DNA of 64,000 bases from Nyssa sinensis. Its lineage: Eukaryota > Streptophyta > Magnoliopsida > Cornales > Nyssaceae. The stretch is taken from contig CM018041.1 of assembly GCA_008638375.1 (NCBI GenBank), positions 1,736,001 to 1,800,000 of the forward strand, written 5' to 3'. The position numbers were made by a program, and so were the translations under genes. The notes beneath the pieces were generated by a model. That model worked only from the letters and a program-made list of their open reading frames with translations. It ran no database searches and was not told where the DNA came from. The stretch's first letter is position 1. Every line of letters begins with the position of its first letter. Positions 1-13,087 of the stretch are shown one piece after another.

Positions 1-237
1 ATGAAGAGCTGCCTGAACCTTGGAAGTTTCTTCCTATGCAATCATAGAGAACTGAGAATACCCAACCATTAAGTCCAAAAAAAAAAAATTGTTTTGTTTC
101 ATTGCTTACCTTTAACTTTGTCTAAATCGCTACTTAATTGCTGCTAAAATCTAAGGTGGTTTCGACTTTTGACTTTTGTTTTCTTTCTTGTTAAATTAAT
201 GCAAATAATTTCATTTCGAGTTGATCAAAGCTGCCAG

Positions 238-488
238 AAGTGATCTTATACGGCTTATGAAAATGACTTTTTCATACAATCAACTAACAAAATTTAAGTA
301 TTCAAAGAATGTGAGAACTCTATTTTCATACTTCATCATCAGTTTTTTTTAAAATACTCCTCATAAGTGATCTTATACGGCGTATGAAAATGACTTTTTC
401 ATACAATCAACTAACAAAATTTAAGTATTCAAAGAATGTGAGAACTCTATTTTCATACTTCATCAGTTTTTTTTGAAATACTCCTCAT
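238..488. repeat. two-copy tandem duplication, ~125-bp unit
   Basis: Unit 1 (238-364) and unit 2 (365-488) are nearly identical, both starting AAGTGATCTTATACGG and ending ACTCCTCAT. They differ by a few bases and a 3-base deletion. The unit is AT-rich and non-coding. The high similarity indicates a recent duplication, probably inside the long intron or flank of the DMR6-like gene. Confidence 0.85.
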
Positions 489-1734
489 AAGTGAAAACTT
501 ATCCTCATTTGTGGTTCAGCCAAGCAATAGAAGATTGTGATTGGTGGAGGTGATTTCGGGTTTCAAAAAAATCAAAAACAAACAAAATTTCTAAATATCA
601 AGTGTCAAGTTCAAAGTAATACAATGCAATTTAAGTAAATGACAAAAATGATGAATAAGGATTAGACTCGGTTAAAATTTTGAAGTGACTTAAAATCTTG
701 GGTAAAAAATGAAATAATAGGTAAACAGTTGACTAAACCAAAACTTTGAATTGGACTAATTTTAAAAGTGCTAAAATTTTACATTATATTTGTTTTAAAA
801 GGGTCGCTCTAGCCTAGCCTAGTCCCTGTAAACCTTCCGCCTTTAAATCTAAGATCATGTTTGGTACGTATAAATAGAATAGTTATTCTATAAAATGAAA
901 AAGAAAATAAAATAGAAATGGCATAGAATAAAATAAAGATTATTTTTTTAGGTCAAAGAAATGCTTGGAATGAATCCTAAGAGGGTGGGCGAGTAAGCAA
1001 TAAACATCAATTAAGGGGTTTACTCTTGAGGTCGTCAGGTCGAAATTCAAAGAATGTTATTTTCTCTTGGGGTTAGTCCATACGAAATGCTACCTCGACT
1101 TTAAGCAGAACTTTCGTAAGTAGACAGTGAAATTGGTCCCTCAGATTAGTCAACCCAAAAAATCAAATACCGAATTATAAAAAAAATATACTTGTAATGA
1201 TTTTTAATGAAATATTCATTTCATAAAATAATAATTTATAATCATATCAAATCAAGTTAAGAAATAAAAAGTTAAAATTAATATTTCTAAAAACCTTATT
1301 TTAACACCAAACATGGTGTAAGTACCTAAATAGCCTCGTGTTTGGAATTTGTAAAACTTGTATGCCAAGATATAAACGAAATACAGTAAGAAGAAAAAAA
1401 AAACTTTAAGTTTTGTATCTATTTATTTCACCTGATCACGACAAAATTGACAATTGTAATTACTTGTCACAAATTCGTACGAACTCTTTGCAAACGACAA
1501 GATCTATTCCTTTAAAAAAGGTAAAATTATGTCGCGAGATCAGTTACTTTAATGTCATTAATTTTTAACTTTTTAAAGATTGATAACAACCTTTTCATAA
1601 ATTAAAAATTTTATAAAATAGTGTTACACAATATTATAGAATGATAATTTTATTTAATAATTAATTTAAAAATAAAAGTCGAATTTTATTTAAAAAATAA
1701 ATAAATTTCAATTATCCTAGTGCTACTTATGCTA

Positions 1735-2030
1735 CACTTTTACGCGCATCGTAAGTTCTCTAACCCAATATTGTTCGTTTTGGGACTGGGCGGCCCGCAC
1801 AGCTTTGTTCCTCGTTTCTATATACGGTGCCAAACTGATGCTACTACTTTTTTGCGCACCTGTAGGCTCCCTAACCCAATATTGTCTGCTTTGGGCCTGG
1901 GCGGCCCGCACGGCTTTGTTCCTCTCCCTCGGCGAGAGAAAATGTCCTTGTACTAAGAAGACAGCAGCTTGGGTCTTATAAGCGATATCCAGTACTCGAC
2001 TCTTAACCGACGTGGGAGAAAGTGGACACA
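1735..2030. repeat. GC-rich repeat block with ~111-bp internal period
   Basis: An island of higher GC in AT-rich DNA. The segment containing CTAACCCAATATTG and GGGCGGCCCGCAC occurs twice, about 111 bases apart (near 1760 and 1872). It is followed by a stretch ending TTAACCGACGTGGGAG, a style of sequence common near plant retroelement LTR ends. Both strands have short open frames, but they lack any recognisable domain and follow the repeat period, so I treat them as chance. Probably a retroelement remnant. Confidence 0.5.
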
Positions 2031-2451
2031 TCAGCTACTATAAACTCAAATTAACTATTTAATAATTTTTACATTAAATTTTTATTTATTCTAATTATTT
2101 TATCTTTAAAAATAACTCTTCTCATGTAACTTTGACTTTAGTAATATTATTCATTTCAACTTGGCAAGAGATCAGTCACTAGGTGAATTTCAATTCTACT
2201 ACGTAACAATACTACACCTCAAAAATTCTCAGGCTGTATGTGACTGCATATTTATCTTGTAGGAATTTTTTTATTCATCAGATTCTGTAGTGGATAAAAT
2301 ATGAATTCAAACTATGCATAATTGGAAAGAAAATGATTTTAAAAAATGATATAAAGATTATGAGAGAGAGAGAGAGAGAGAGTTACACCTCATCAATTAG
2401 TCCCATCACGTGACCCGTAACTTGAGAGGGAAGAGAGAGACAGAGACTTAC

Positions 2452-2715
2452 TTGAAGGTAGAGGGATTGGAGGGCCACTCGGGCACATACTGCTCCAAAG
2501 GATAACAATGGAGTCTGAGGTAGTCTCTCCAATTGTGAACCAGCTCCTTCTTCACATTAAAACTAGTGGACAGTCTCATCGTCTTTGATGGGTCATCAGA
2601 GTACAACTTCATCTTCTCTTCTACGGGCAAACTGAAGAAATCCTTTGCCACCTCTAGCATTTTCTCTACTACTTCGGTGCATACGCCATGGTTTATCACC
2701 TGGTCCACACACGCG

Positions 2716-2749
<34 letters not shown>

Positions 2750-3062
2750 ACCATATATTTAGTACTGAAACTTCACCATCATACATATAGTAATCTAACA
2801 TGTGTGTAAATTCATATGCAAATGCATGCAAAGGTAAGAATGATAATGGAATAAAATCAAACACCTGGAAGAAGCCAAATTCCCTACAGGCATCGCCTAT
2901 TTGTTGGGCTATGAGGTCCCTGTCACTGCAACCCAAGTCTATTACGGGAACGTTTTCACAGTCTGCAATCTCAGAGAGTTTTGGTCTTTCGGACTCGGGC
3001 CGGACATAACTTTCCGGTATGCTCGAATAACGGATTCCGGTGGAAATGACCTTTGTATCCAT
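2452..3062 (-). CDS. DMR6-like 2-oxoglutarate/Fe(II) oxygenase, 5' exons only
   Basis: Two exons of a plant 2-oxoglutarate-dependent dioxygenase of the DMR6/DLO clade, known for salicylic-acid hydroxylation and suppression of defence. Exon 1 (3062-2865, start ATG at 3062) carries the N-terminal DIOX_N region and ends in FGFFQ. The intron (2864-2700) starts GT, ends CAG and contains a CA/TA microsatellite. Exon 2 (2699-2452) reads VINHGV, then EEKMKLYSDDP, LSTSFNVKKE and NWRDYLRLHCYP, all close to Arabidopsis DMR6, and ends at a GTAAGT donor after PSNPSTF. Both intron positions are usual for the family. The catalytic half, with the HxD...H iron site and RxS motif, is not visible in the remaining 2.45 kb to the left edge. 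Either intron 2 is long or the gene is truncated. Family call is strong; substrate is inferred. Confidence 0.85.
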
Positions 3063-3949
3063 GATTTCCGGTAACCCAAGGGGGGACAGTGGGAGAAAAG
3101 ACTAGAGTCAATTATAGGGTTTTCAGCTCTTCTAGGATTAAGCTAAGGCTGAGGCAACTTCGAGGAAGGCTATCATATATGTATCCGAATATGTGTTTTG
3201 TCGGGTTGACGTAGTAAACCCAAGTCTTCCACCCACTATTCCTCTGTTACTTGTTACTGTGAAATTGGGGTGTCACACTCGCACCATTGCCATAATGCTA
3301 AAGAACTTAAATATGTTGAGTATTTTGATAAAAGAAAAATAAAAGAAAATTTTTTATTTTTTTATTTTTTCAGTTTCACAATTTTATTATTAACCATTAA
3401 TGCTGTCATCAATCACTACGGTTCATCCGTTAAGTCTTCTATATGTATAAATGATTCTGTTTGAGCTCCTTTCTACCTAAGCTTTCCATGTTTTCTTTCA
3501 ATTTCTATACCTTCATAGAGATTCCTTTATGAATGGGATCAAAGTTATGAAAAGCCACCTATAACAAGATTAGAGTTCACAGTTTCAAGTTCTTGGCTTT
3601 TGCAAACCTTATTGCAAGTGCCATCTCATTATTGGTGGTTTTTCATAATTTTATGGGCAACTTCGAGAAAAACAGTTGTTTAGCTTTCTTATATGGACCT
3701 TAAGGAGGCCTGGCATACGAGGAGTCGAGAATTGTGTTTAATTTTGGAGCCGTTGTAGTCCGCTCACGTACGGGAAGCTCGGCTGTTTTAAGACACTGAT
3801 TTTATTTCTTTATTCGATTCTTATTTTATTTATTGTATTTAATTGTTGAGTTATATCTATTTATTTAAAATAAAAATACATAAATTAAAGAGATTTTTTT
3901 TTCTAACAACTTACATACACAATATATATATATATATATCATCTATCTA

Positions 3950-4335
3950 TGAAACACGGACATTTTATTTTGGTTCACGTATCCGTATCGGATATGTGTC
4001 GAACACCGACACTCTCGGACACTTCTCGGACACGTGTCCGAACACTTGAATCATGAAGGTTGATGATAAAATTAAGAAGTTCTTTATTTTTTATTTAATA
4101 ATTTTAATATTTTAATAATATTTTTAAAATTTTTATGTTTTTATGTCAATTTTAATTAAAATAACATTAAAATTTTATTATATGATCATATAAAAATATA
4201 AAAGATTTATATATATATATATATATATATTCAATGTGTCTCTAATGTGTCCACGTTTTACTTTTTTGAAAACTAATTTATCTGCATGTATATGTCTTGT
4301 CGTATCCGTCTCTCGTGTCCTTATTCGTTCTTTTT
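3950..4335. repeat. dispersed ~370-bp repeat, copy 1
   Basis: Begins near ATTTTATTTTGGTTCACGTA, continues through a CGGACACTTCTCGGACACGT core and an AT-rich middle, and ends near GTCGTATCCGTCTCTCGTGT. A second collinear copy occurs at 55035-55402. The termini are rich in CGTATCCGT/CGGACAC motifs and the middle is AT-rich, as in a MITE-like non-autonomous element. The family was not identified. Confidence 0.6.
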
Positions 4336-4914
4336 AGATAGATATTTAGATATATATATATATATATTCTAAAAAGGTGATAAATTTTTAAAACATCAAT
4401 ATCATGTCCAGCACTGTAGGTATTAACTTTTTTTTTATTTTCATAATCATATCCTTGGAAATTTTTTTTTTTTATATAGTTTTTAGGATAACTTTTAATT
4501 GAATGTGATAATGTTATTTTTGTTTGTATGTGACAATTTTTTTGTCTGGTTAGAGAGTACGTAGAGTCCGGTTCACCCCGGCCGGAAAGGGAAAGGGGAC
4601 GGAGTATTTTACAGTATAATTGAAGAAATTAAGGTAAAGCTAACGTATGGCTTAGACTTTTTTATCCATGCATGTTTTTTTTTCCAGTACTTTTGATCCT
4701 TGTATTGTTTTTCTTTCAATATTCAATCTATTGTTGGTCCAATAGTAAAAATTCCAACTAACAACCCACTCTTCCAATCCCATGGCGGTAGTTGAGTAGT
4801 AATGAATCATATAATAAGTATCTCTAAAAATACCGGTGATGAATTTAATATCCCTCAAAAGTAATGTTACTTTTTGGATTTATCCTTTGTAGATTTAATT
4901 AATATATATATAGG

Positions 4915-5240
4915 TACAAGGCCGGTTCAAGCATAAAGCTAACAAAGCAATCGCTTTAGGCCCCACTTAAAAAGAAGGTCTCAAATTTTAGGTATTTATA
5001 GTATAATGAAATTAGACATCTAAGATTAATAAAATTCTAACGGTATAAAAATATCCCAAAATCGCTTTAGACCTCACCTAAAGAGAAGATCCCAAATTTT
5101 TGGTATCTATAGTATAATGAAATTAAAAGTCTAATATTAATAAAAGTTTAACTCTACAAAAATGTCCCAAATTATATATATTTATAATATAATAAAACTA
5201 GAAGTTTAAGGTAAATAAAAATCTAACTCTATAAAAAAGG
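4915..5240. repeat. decayed tandem repeat, ~120-bp units
   Basis: Successive diverged units contain ATCGCTTTAG, a GTATTTATAGTATAATGAAA-like stretch and TCTAACTCTA-like ends, at roughly 4948, 5063 and 5165, closing with GGCCCCATAAAG. Non-coding; probably an old transposon remnant. Confidence 0.5.
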
Positions 5241-8200
5241 CCCCATAAAGAATATATGAAAATAATTTAATTCTAGAATTTTATTCGTATTATAATTAAT
5301 TTTTTTTATTGTTGTCTATTAAGATAAAAAAAATTATGTAAAATATTTATTAGTAGAGTTTTGTTCAATGCATAAATCTCTCTTGTTGAAAAATAAATAA
5401 ATTTTGTATTACAAAAATTAAAATAATATATATATAAAAGAAACAAAGTAAAAATTTATATTAATATAAAAAAAGTCTTATTAAGAGTTGTTACTTTCTC
5501 GCTTTCAGCTTCCAACTATATTGAGCCGGCATGTAAAAATGGTTTAAAAATGGTTTACATGTTCTTCTAAGTTTTATTTGATTATGCGATTAAATGTTGT
5601 GGTCGATAAAAAGGTTTCTTTTGTCAAAAAGAGAAAAGAGAAAGAAAAGAAAAAAAAAAAGAAAGCCGTCTCTTCCCCCAATGGCTAGATTCTCAGTGGG
5701 ATTGAAGCCACCTTCCCGTAATTTTGTCCATGCGTGTTGATATGACGAACAAAAGTTGCTGCACTACTTGTAAACATATATAGCATACAGAATATCAAAA
5801 GTTTTGGTATATAAATAATATAATACAGTTACTTAAACATTATATATTGTAGTTTGATTAAAGATGTATTACGTTACAGATCAGCTCACGTATATTTCCA
5901 TGGATAACCCACTCAGATTGTTAGATTTCAATAAATTCTGTGGGCTAGGTTGATGATGAGACATTAGACAATGATAATGTTGTATGTGGTTCTAGTGATA
6001 ATGGTATCTTATCTTAGGATTAACGTGTTTTCTGGGTTTGTAATTTTATGCATAATTTTGGTATGGAGAAGGGCCACCACCATCGAATGACTAGGGCACA
6101 CCACTAAGTGGGCCTATAGTACGAGTGGAGAAATTATTTAATGGGATTGTTATTTCACGTCAATATCTGATATCGAGTGATGATATATTTCACTAAATTT
6201 TAAGTTTCTCTAATATTTGAAATAAATGAATATCCTATGAATTTTGCAAGATGGTAGACTTTGGTGAAGTGATTGTTACACTGTATCTAATGATGATATA
6301 GAATGACTGACACACTGAATGATTAATTTTATCCCGTGGATTAATGTTTCAACAATTGCCATTTTCGACTTTGTGATTATGATCTATATTTGATTAAACT
6401 TGATTACTGCACTAAATACTTTTGAAATGACTGATTAAGTACTTAATTGATAATATGATATTTGGAATGAAATTTTTTACATTGTATTTATTGACTATAA
6501 TTTTTTTATTAAATACGGTGACTACAATTTTTATTATAAATATCTTAATTTGATAACTGTTAAATAATTTTCAGTTATTTGTTTAAATACTTAATTTAAA
6601 TAATAACTTTTTTATAATTATTTAACTCAAATTATATATATATATATATATATTTTTGCCGTTAATCATACGTTCAATCATTACATTCATGCTTATATAT
6701 ACACACATGCACATGGCATATTGTACTTAGTCATCCTTTGGATGGAATCCTAGAAAGCGTAGAACATGGGTCATTTCTACTTTTTAAGTTATGTTTGAGT
6801 GAGAGATTTGAGAAGGAATTCCAATTTTTTTTTAAAATAATAATAAATTAAAGTACCTATTTTAATTAAATTGCACATGTGACCCAGTTATAACTTCAGA
6901 GCTAGGAATTAATTTGTTAACTCGGACATCTGACTCTAACAGTTTCCGAGGAAATGATACCATAGTTTTACTTTGATTAATTCATTCTCTAATCAATTAG
7001 TCCGAAAATTAGATATCATAAGTTTAGTGGATTAAATTTAAAATTCTTATATTTACGACATGTCTTTTAAATTAACTCACTCACCACTCGAACTTTTACA
7101 CGCACAAACTTAAAAAAAATGTAAATTTCAAAAAAAAATATTTGTTGCGCGATTCCAGATATTACAATTTTTGAATATATTTTTATTACCTAATTTTTTT
7201 TTAATAGTAGACCAAATTTTTGTGTAACGATAAGATTATTTCTATCATATGATTCGTTCGGGACATTTCGATAGGACAAATGGAGAGTCTTTATTGAAAG
7301 CAATGTCAAATGATTTTTCCACATCTAATATCGTGTTAATAATGTTATGTTAACTTCACCATCCTAATCTTTGAAAAAGACAAATCCTTTTTTATTCTCT
7401 CTCTCTAGGAGAGAAGTTAAGAGCTATATATGGTCACCAATTTTTGCTCCTCTAACCACGCATGTGAATGTGGACCGAAAAATTATTAAATAATTCTGTT
7501 ACAATAATCTTTAACAGTTAAATAATAGATCGGTAGTATATTTATAATATCTTATTATTGATTTGATTATTCAACTCACTCTTGATACTATCATTTCAAA
7601 AGAATACTGAATAATTGATGCGTGAATGTCATGTTTCAGGCGTGGAAGACGCCCTTATCACTGCTCATGGATCGTTGTCTAACAGAGTACCACTCAGAGA
7701 AGAACATGATGAATCGATGATCACTGATGACTTGACTTCGTCAAAAAAATCCAGACGTGCTGTTCGGGCGAGTCAATGGGTCAGATTTTACGGCAGTTAT
7801 TGTGGCTTTTATTGGGTGGTGGTGCCCAGTCTACAGGCCCTTGCGTGGCTAGATTGGGGCCTGCCTTTGAATGTTCCACGCATCTTATCACTAGAGAACT
7901 TCTAATGAAGGTGTTATTTGATATATCATATTCAAAATTTGATACATGTGCAAAAGTTGCTATTTCAATAGCAGATGTCATTTTGTCACATTCATAGAAT
8001 ACAGTTAGTAGTTCTATTATCTGTTACTATTTTTAATGAATTGTGCTCCACTTACATTTCTGTCATGATGGTTACTTTTCAAATGAAGAACTGGTACATG
8101 GCAGAATCAAATGAAGAACCAGTACGTGGAGGAAGAATTGCAGTTCGAAAGGAAATATAATTGTTCCGCTAAAGACGATACTTAGTATTGAAATAAAGCT

Positions 8201-10205
8201 TGTCAAAATCTAATACTATTGTACTTAACAATGTTAAAATATAGATTTGATATGAATAAAATAACATTTAGCATTAGAGAAACTCTTTGTTGCCAAATTT
8301 TAAACAACTACCAGCATATTCAAAAATTATGTTTTTATTCAGTTCACCTCTATTTTATAAAAACTGAAAAATTGTGGAGGAGAAATTTATAATTTCTAAA
8401 AAATTATATAGAAATTAGGTGTAAAATATTAAATATTTAAAATTTGGAGATGGCATGGCCACCCTTAGCCCCTCCTTATATTTGCTTTTGGCCGAGTTGG
8501 TCACCATGTCCTCTTCAGCAACGGAAGATTAGAGTTTAAGTTTTACTATCCTCATTAGGAGATGTGAGTATTATTTTTCACCCACTCATGGGTTAGGTTG
8601 GTTCCTTATTTTCACTTGGTCATGGATAGGATTGATATATCTGTCCAAGATTCATTATTGAGAGGCTCTTGTCAGTTGATTACACGATTCTTCGATCCTA
8701 AGGTCCAATAAAAATAGCAATATTATCCATAGGTCCTAGCTTAAACAAAATTATCTAGATGTCTTTCAATTTTTTGTCACTAAAATACTACTCAATGTAT
8801 AAAGTTTTCATGTCCTGAATAAGGGAGTGTTGCAAAATATTTTTTTCAAATTTCAAAATTCAATAATTTATAAAATTATAATTTATTTTTAATAAATTCA
8901 TATATTTGAACTCTAAAATATATCAAACAAGATCTATGTTGCACATGAAATTTTGAAGAAAAAAATCATTTTTAAAAAAAGTAAAATTTCAATTAGTTGA
9001 AAAGTAGTAAAATTTCATAGTTTATTGTAAAATTTTGTTGTTTTTATAAAAACTTTCAATTGTTGCAAGTTTTATTCAAAATTGGGTCACATTCTTTATG
9101 CACAAAGAGACTTTCAAAGTGTTGAAAAATTGTCAAAAAAATCATTATTTTTTGAAGCACAGTAATTAAAATTTCACTAACTGTGAAAACAGTAAAATCT
9201 TACTATTTTTTGAAAATATACTGAAATTTGTTAAACCATTAAATTAAACACCAAAAAAAAATAATCACTAGCATCATCATATGACATCTTCAGTTTTTTA
9301 ATGCCTTGGGATTTGGAAGTTCTCAACCAGGGCTCCTCAAAACTACTATGAAAATAACTTTGAAAACTATTAGATCCGGTTAAAAAAGAACTTGGGTAGA
9401 AGTCCTGCAAATAGCTGTAATCATATTGATTGATATATTCTTTCCTTCCCTTGATGTTTCCTCATATATTCTTTTTCCATCCAATATCTTTTACAATCAA
9501 ACAATTAAAAGTAAAATCTCTCTACTTTCTTGTATTTGAGAATTTAGTAATGACTTAACTAATGAAGTGTTAGAAGTGACTAGGGAAGAAACTATAGAGG
9601 GCAATGGGAGAGACTAGAAGTTGTCCCTCTATTTTTTATTATTATATACTTTTCAAAAAATATATTTCAAATAAACCTCTTTAATTTATTTTTTTTTCCT
9701 TCAACTAAATTTTATAATTTTACTATTATTTTAATTTTAATATAATTTCTCAAATTTTAAAAAAATATTTCGTCCTTCTTTTTTTCCTCAGTAATAGATT
9801 CTTGAAAAACAATAACTAGTGGTTCCGTGGTTAAGTTTCACACTATCATTTTCAAGTATATTTGTTTCAAATTACGGAAAAAAAATATTTTTCTTAACTC
9901 TAAGGTGGTAGTTTAGTGACAAGAAGAATGGAGGTAAGTGTCGTACAAATATAAGTCTCTAATTAAACTTTTATTAGGTGCAAATTCCTTTGAAATCACC
10001 CATAGCAAGATATGAGTTTTGTTTTGAAAAAACTTGTGAAAATAAAAAAGTTTATTCATTGACAAAACTGAAATAATAGAATGTTTTGATATAAAAGAAA
10101 AAAATATTATGATAAGAATAGTCACAAAAATGATATTTTTACGACCTGATTAGTCTACGCAATAATATATTACATGGACCATTCAGATTATCAAAATACC
10201 AACAC

Positions 10206-10500
10206 CACGCCTGTCCAAAGTCATCCCAAAGAAAGAAAAAAAAAAATCCTGAGTAGGTGAGATGTAATGAGTGCACTACATGTATTGGAGATGAAGTGGC
10301 ATCATTAAAGAAGCTGGAGTTAGTAAATTGCACGGATCAACTAGCTTACAAAAAAATATCACCTGCGAGAAGGTCCAAAGTGATCACGAAGAAAAAAGAA
10401 ATCCTGACTATGAGAGATCTAACAAGGGCACTACATGTGTTGGAGATGGAGTGACGTCATTGATGAAGATGGGATTAGCACGTCATTGCCATGACGAGGG
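10206..10500. repeat. imperfect tandem duplication, ~160-bp unit
   Basis: Two diverged units share TCCAAAGT..AAAGAAA..AATCCTGA, then GCACTACATGT.TTGGAGATG and TCATT.A.GAAG (around 10206-10362 and 10367-10500). No gene is supported. Confidence 0.55.
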
Positions 10501-11548
10501 TATGACGCTTGACTTCACGCGCGGCAGAGTCTAAGAGCGCCGACAGAAGAAAACAAAAGAAAAGCCACTCATGCATGAACGAGGATTGATAGATTCTGTT
10601 CCACTCAGAGAATTTATTCACCGCCACCAGCCGACAAGGAGGACACTAAAATCGCTCCAAGACATCCAGCTTAGCCTGCATTTTGGATTGGGTGGTGCTT
10701 GAAAGTCTTATTGAATCTTTCAACTTCTGCTACCACGTGATTCTTATTCTTCAAACTAAGCCGCTGGATCTACCAAACAAAACAAACAACAAATGATCAA
10801 GAAGCGAAATGCCTTACGAAAATTTCAGATTTGTTTCATAAATTGTCTTCTAGCTGTCATCGCCATCATCCAACAGTATGTTTAATGGAGGAGTGTCTTT
10901 TGCTTTGTCGTCACTGCTATCTTTATTTACAATAATTCTTCAAATATATATAATAAGTGAGAGTTGTTACGAATAAAATGACATTTTTGTCCCTTGCTTT
11001 CAGAAGTGATTCTTGCAAATATTTTCTATTGGTCGAAAGCTGACTCCACTACTTTTAGATCCTTATCCAAAGGTAGTGCATATATTGATATTAAGATCCT
11101 GTTAGTGCTTTTATAAGCACTTAATTTTAGTAGTTTAGTTCGTACTATAATTACATGATTATTTTAATTTAACCTTTTTTTTTTTTGAAAGAAAAACAAT
11201 GAAAATTTATTATATAGTAGAAGAGCCTCTCAGCAACCAATATACATGACATATATATATATTATTCTAAGATATTAGATTGTATATTTGTGTGGGATTT
11301 ATGTACGTTCCATTCCATCAAAATATAGAATAATCCTCGATCATTGTTTATCCTTACATAAATTATTGATCCTCATCATCATTAATTAATTAACGAGTTT
11401 TTGGTTGAAAATGAAGATCGAAATCATTAAACCCATAACTAGGTTCAATCCTTGGTGTTACAACTTCTAGAGTTATGATGCACTGACCTTGCTTTAATAT
11501 CATTGTCTCAAGTTTGAACTTATCTTAAAATGATTAATCTTCACAAAT

Positions 11549-13084
11549 CACTACAAGACAAAGTATTTATTCCGACTCCAGATAAGGTCGGAAATAATCT
11601 ATTTAGCGTCAAAAATATACATTTCCGACTATCGAACACAACGGTCGGTATTAAAATAGTCAAAAAAAAATTACCGACGTAAAACTCATGGCATCGGAAA
11701 TATTAACATACTGCCGACGCATTTAAATGTCGGTAAAACATTATTTTTTACCATATAAACAGTCGTCAAAACATTATTTCCGACCATAAAATGAATCGGT
11801 TTAAATATAATTTTCCGACTATAAAAGTCTCACTGCCAAATCATAATCGGAAATAGGCATCAATAATGAAAGTCGATAACAAGTCCATCAAACATCAGGC
11901 TGAAGAAAACTCAAAGCTAGTGAATGTAAGACTAAGTTGAAGCCTGTCACCAGGCTTAAGTCCAAACAGAATCAACAGATATTGAGGCTAAAACTTAAAC
12001 CATGTTAACAATTAGCTGCTGGACATGCCTGACAATGATGAACTTTAAAAGGTCACATAACAATTCAGAACTTCAATTTCAAAAGGAGCAAGTTCTCTGT
12101 AGAACACTTCTCAGGAATCCAATTAGGACTTATCCATCCTGTCAAAAGAATTTCGAACAGATAGCAAATTCTAAATGTTTATTTTTTTCAATCTATAAAT
12201 GTGCAGACATTTTTAAATATTTGCATTGACAACAAAAAAACATGAAATCCATATGGAGCTGCAATATATTGACATTCTAGAATCAGTGTTTACATCTATA
12301 TTGACAAAAAAATGATCAACAGCAGAGTCATGATTCTTGACATCCAAAGCCCACAGTTATTTACATCTATGTATATACATAATCCACCGAGTTGCTATTG
12401 ATGCAAACGGATCCAAGAAATATAAGATTTCAATTTCACAGAGAGAGAAAGAACCATTTAAAAACTTAAATAAAATAAACAGATAAAAAAATGTATGAAG
12501 AGCAATTTTTTTGTGCAGCTGGTTCAGATCTAGCTCTTTGGATCCTTCTTCGTACAGCTGGTTCAGAGGAAGATCAGAGAGAGGCGCGCGAAAGCGAGAG
12601 ATCGATCTGAGAGCGACGCGCAAAAGAGAGCGATCGAGATGAGAGAGATCGATCTGATCGAGAGAGGGAAAGAGTTTTAGTTTTTGCGCCAAAAGAAGGA
12701 TAATGTCTACAATATTTTTATAGTTCTGACGCACTAAAACGTCGGCACAAGTAGCCTTCATTTTTCCAACGCATTACAACGTCAGAAATAGTAACGCGCA
12801 TTCCAAAGCTCGGTACATAGTTCACTAAAACGACATTATTTTAAATAATAACTTATTATCGACGCATAAAGGCGTAAGAAAAAATAACTATTTCCAACAC
12901 TAAGTTTTGTCGTCAGTATTTCTTCTATTTTTTCGACGATTTTTATTGTCGGTAAAAAATAGAGTAGGTATTTGTCATTAAAACCCGACATTAACATTTG
13001 TTTGTCGAAGATACTTATTTTACTAACGCTTTTTATTCTGACGACTTGAGTTTGCGTCGATAAAATGTGCAGATTGTTGTAGTG
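11549..13084. mobile_element. non-autonomous CACTA (En/Spm-like) transposon
   Basis: The 1536-bp element starts CACTACAAG and ends TTGTTGTAGTG, the terminal motif of the CACTA superfamily, and is flanked by a 3-bp target duplication AAT (11546-11548 and 13085-13087). Both subterminal regions are dense in short repeats of the TTCCGAC / GTCGGAAA type, as expected for CACTA transposase binding sites. No transposase is recognisable. A minus-strand open frame inside (12761-12357) lies in a CpG-rich GATCGATC segment and has no family resemblance. The element therefore depends on a transposase supplied elsewhere. Confidence 0.85.
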
Positions 13085-13087
13085 AAT

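Larger units (their letters stand above)
3063..11548. other. gene-poor AT-rich stretch with old repeats
   Basis: No convincing gene was found. The stretch holds AT-rich DNA with TA microsatellites, a dispersed repeat at 3950-4335 (second copy near 55035), decayed tandem units at 4915-5240 and an imperfect tandem duplication at 10206-10500. The open frames near 7615-8160 have no recognisable domain and no splice context. Confidence 0.6.

Noticed and set aside
1..65. Possible exon end at the left window edge
   Set aside because: A minus-strand GCATAG acceptor-like site and a short open stretch are present, but the translation does not match the next DMR6-family exon, so it is not used.
960..1130. 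SINE-like segment with GGTCGAAATTC
   Set aside because: The B-box-like word is weak and neither an A box nor target duplications could be found.
1720..2031. Overlapping open frames on both strands
   Set aside because: They follow the 111-bp repeat period of a GC-rich retroelement remnant and show no domain.
12357..12761. 134-codon minus-strand open frame
   Set aside because: It lies entirely inside the CACTA element, depends on low-complexity GATCGA-rich sequence, and resembles no transposase or host protein.
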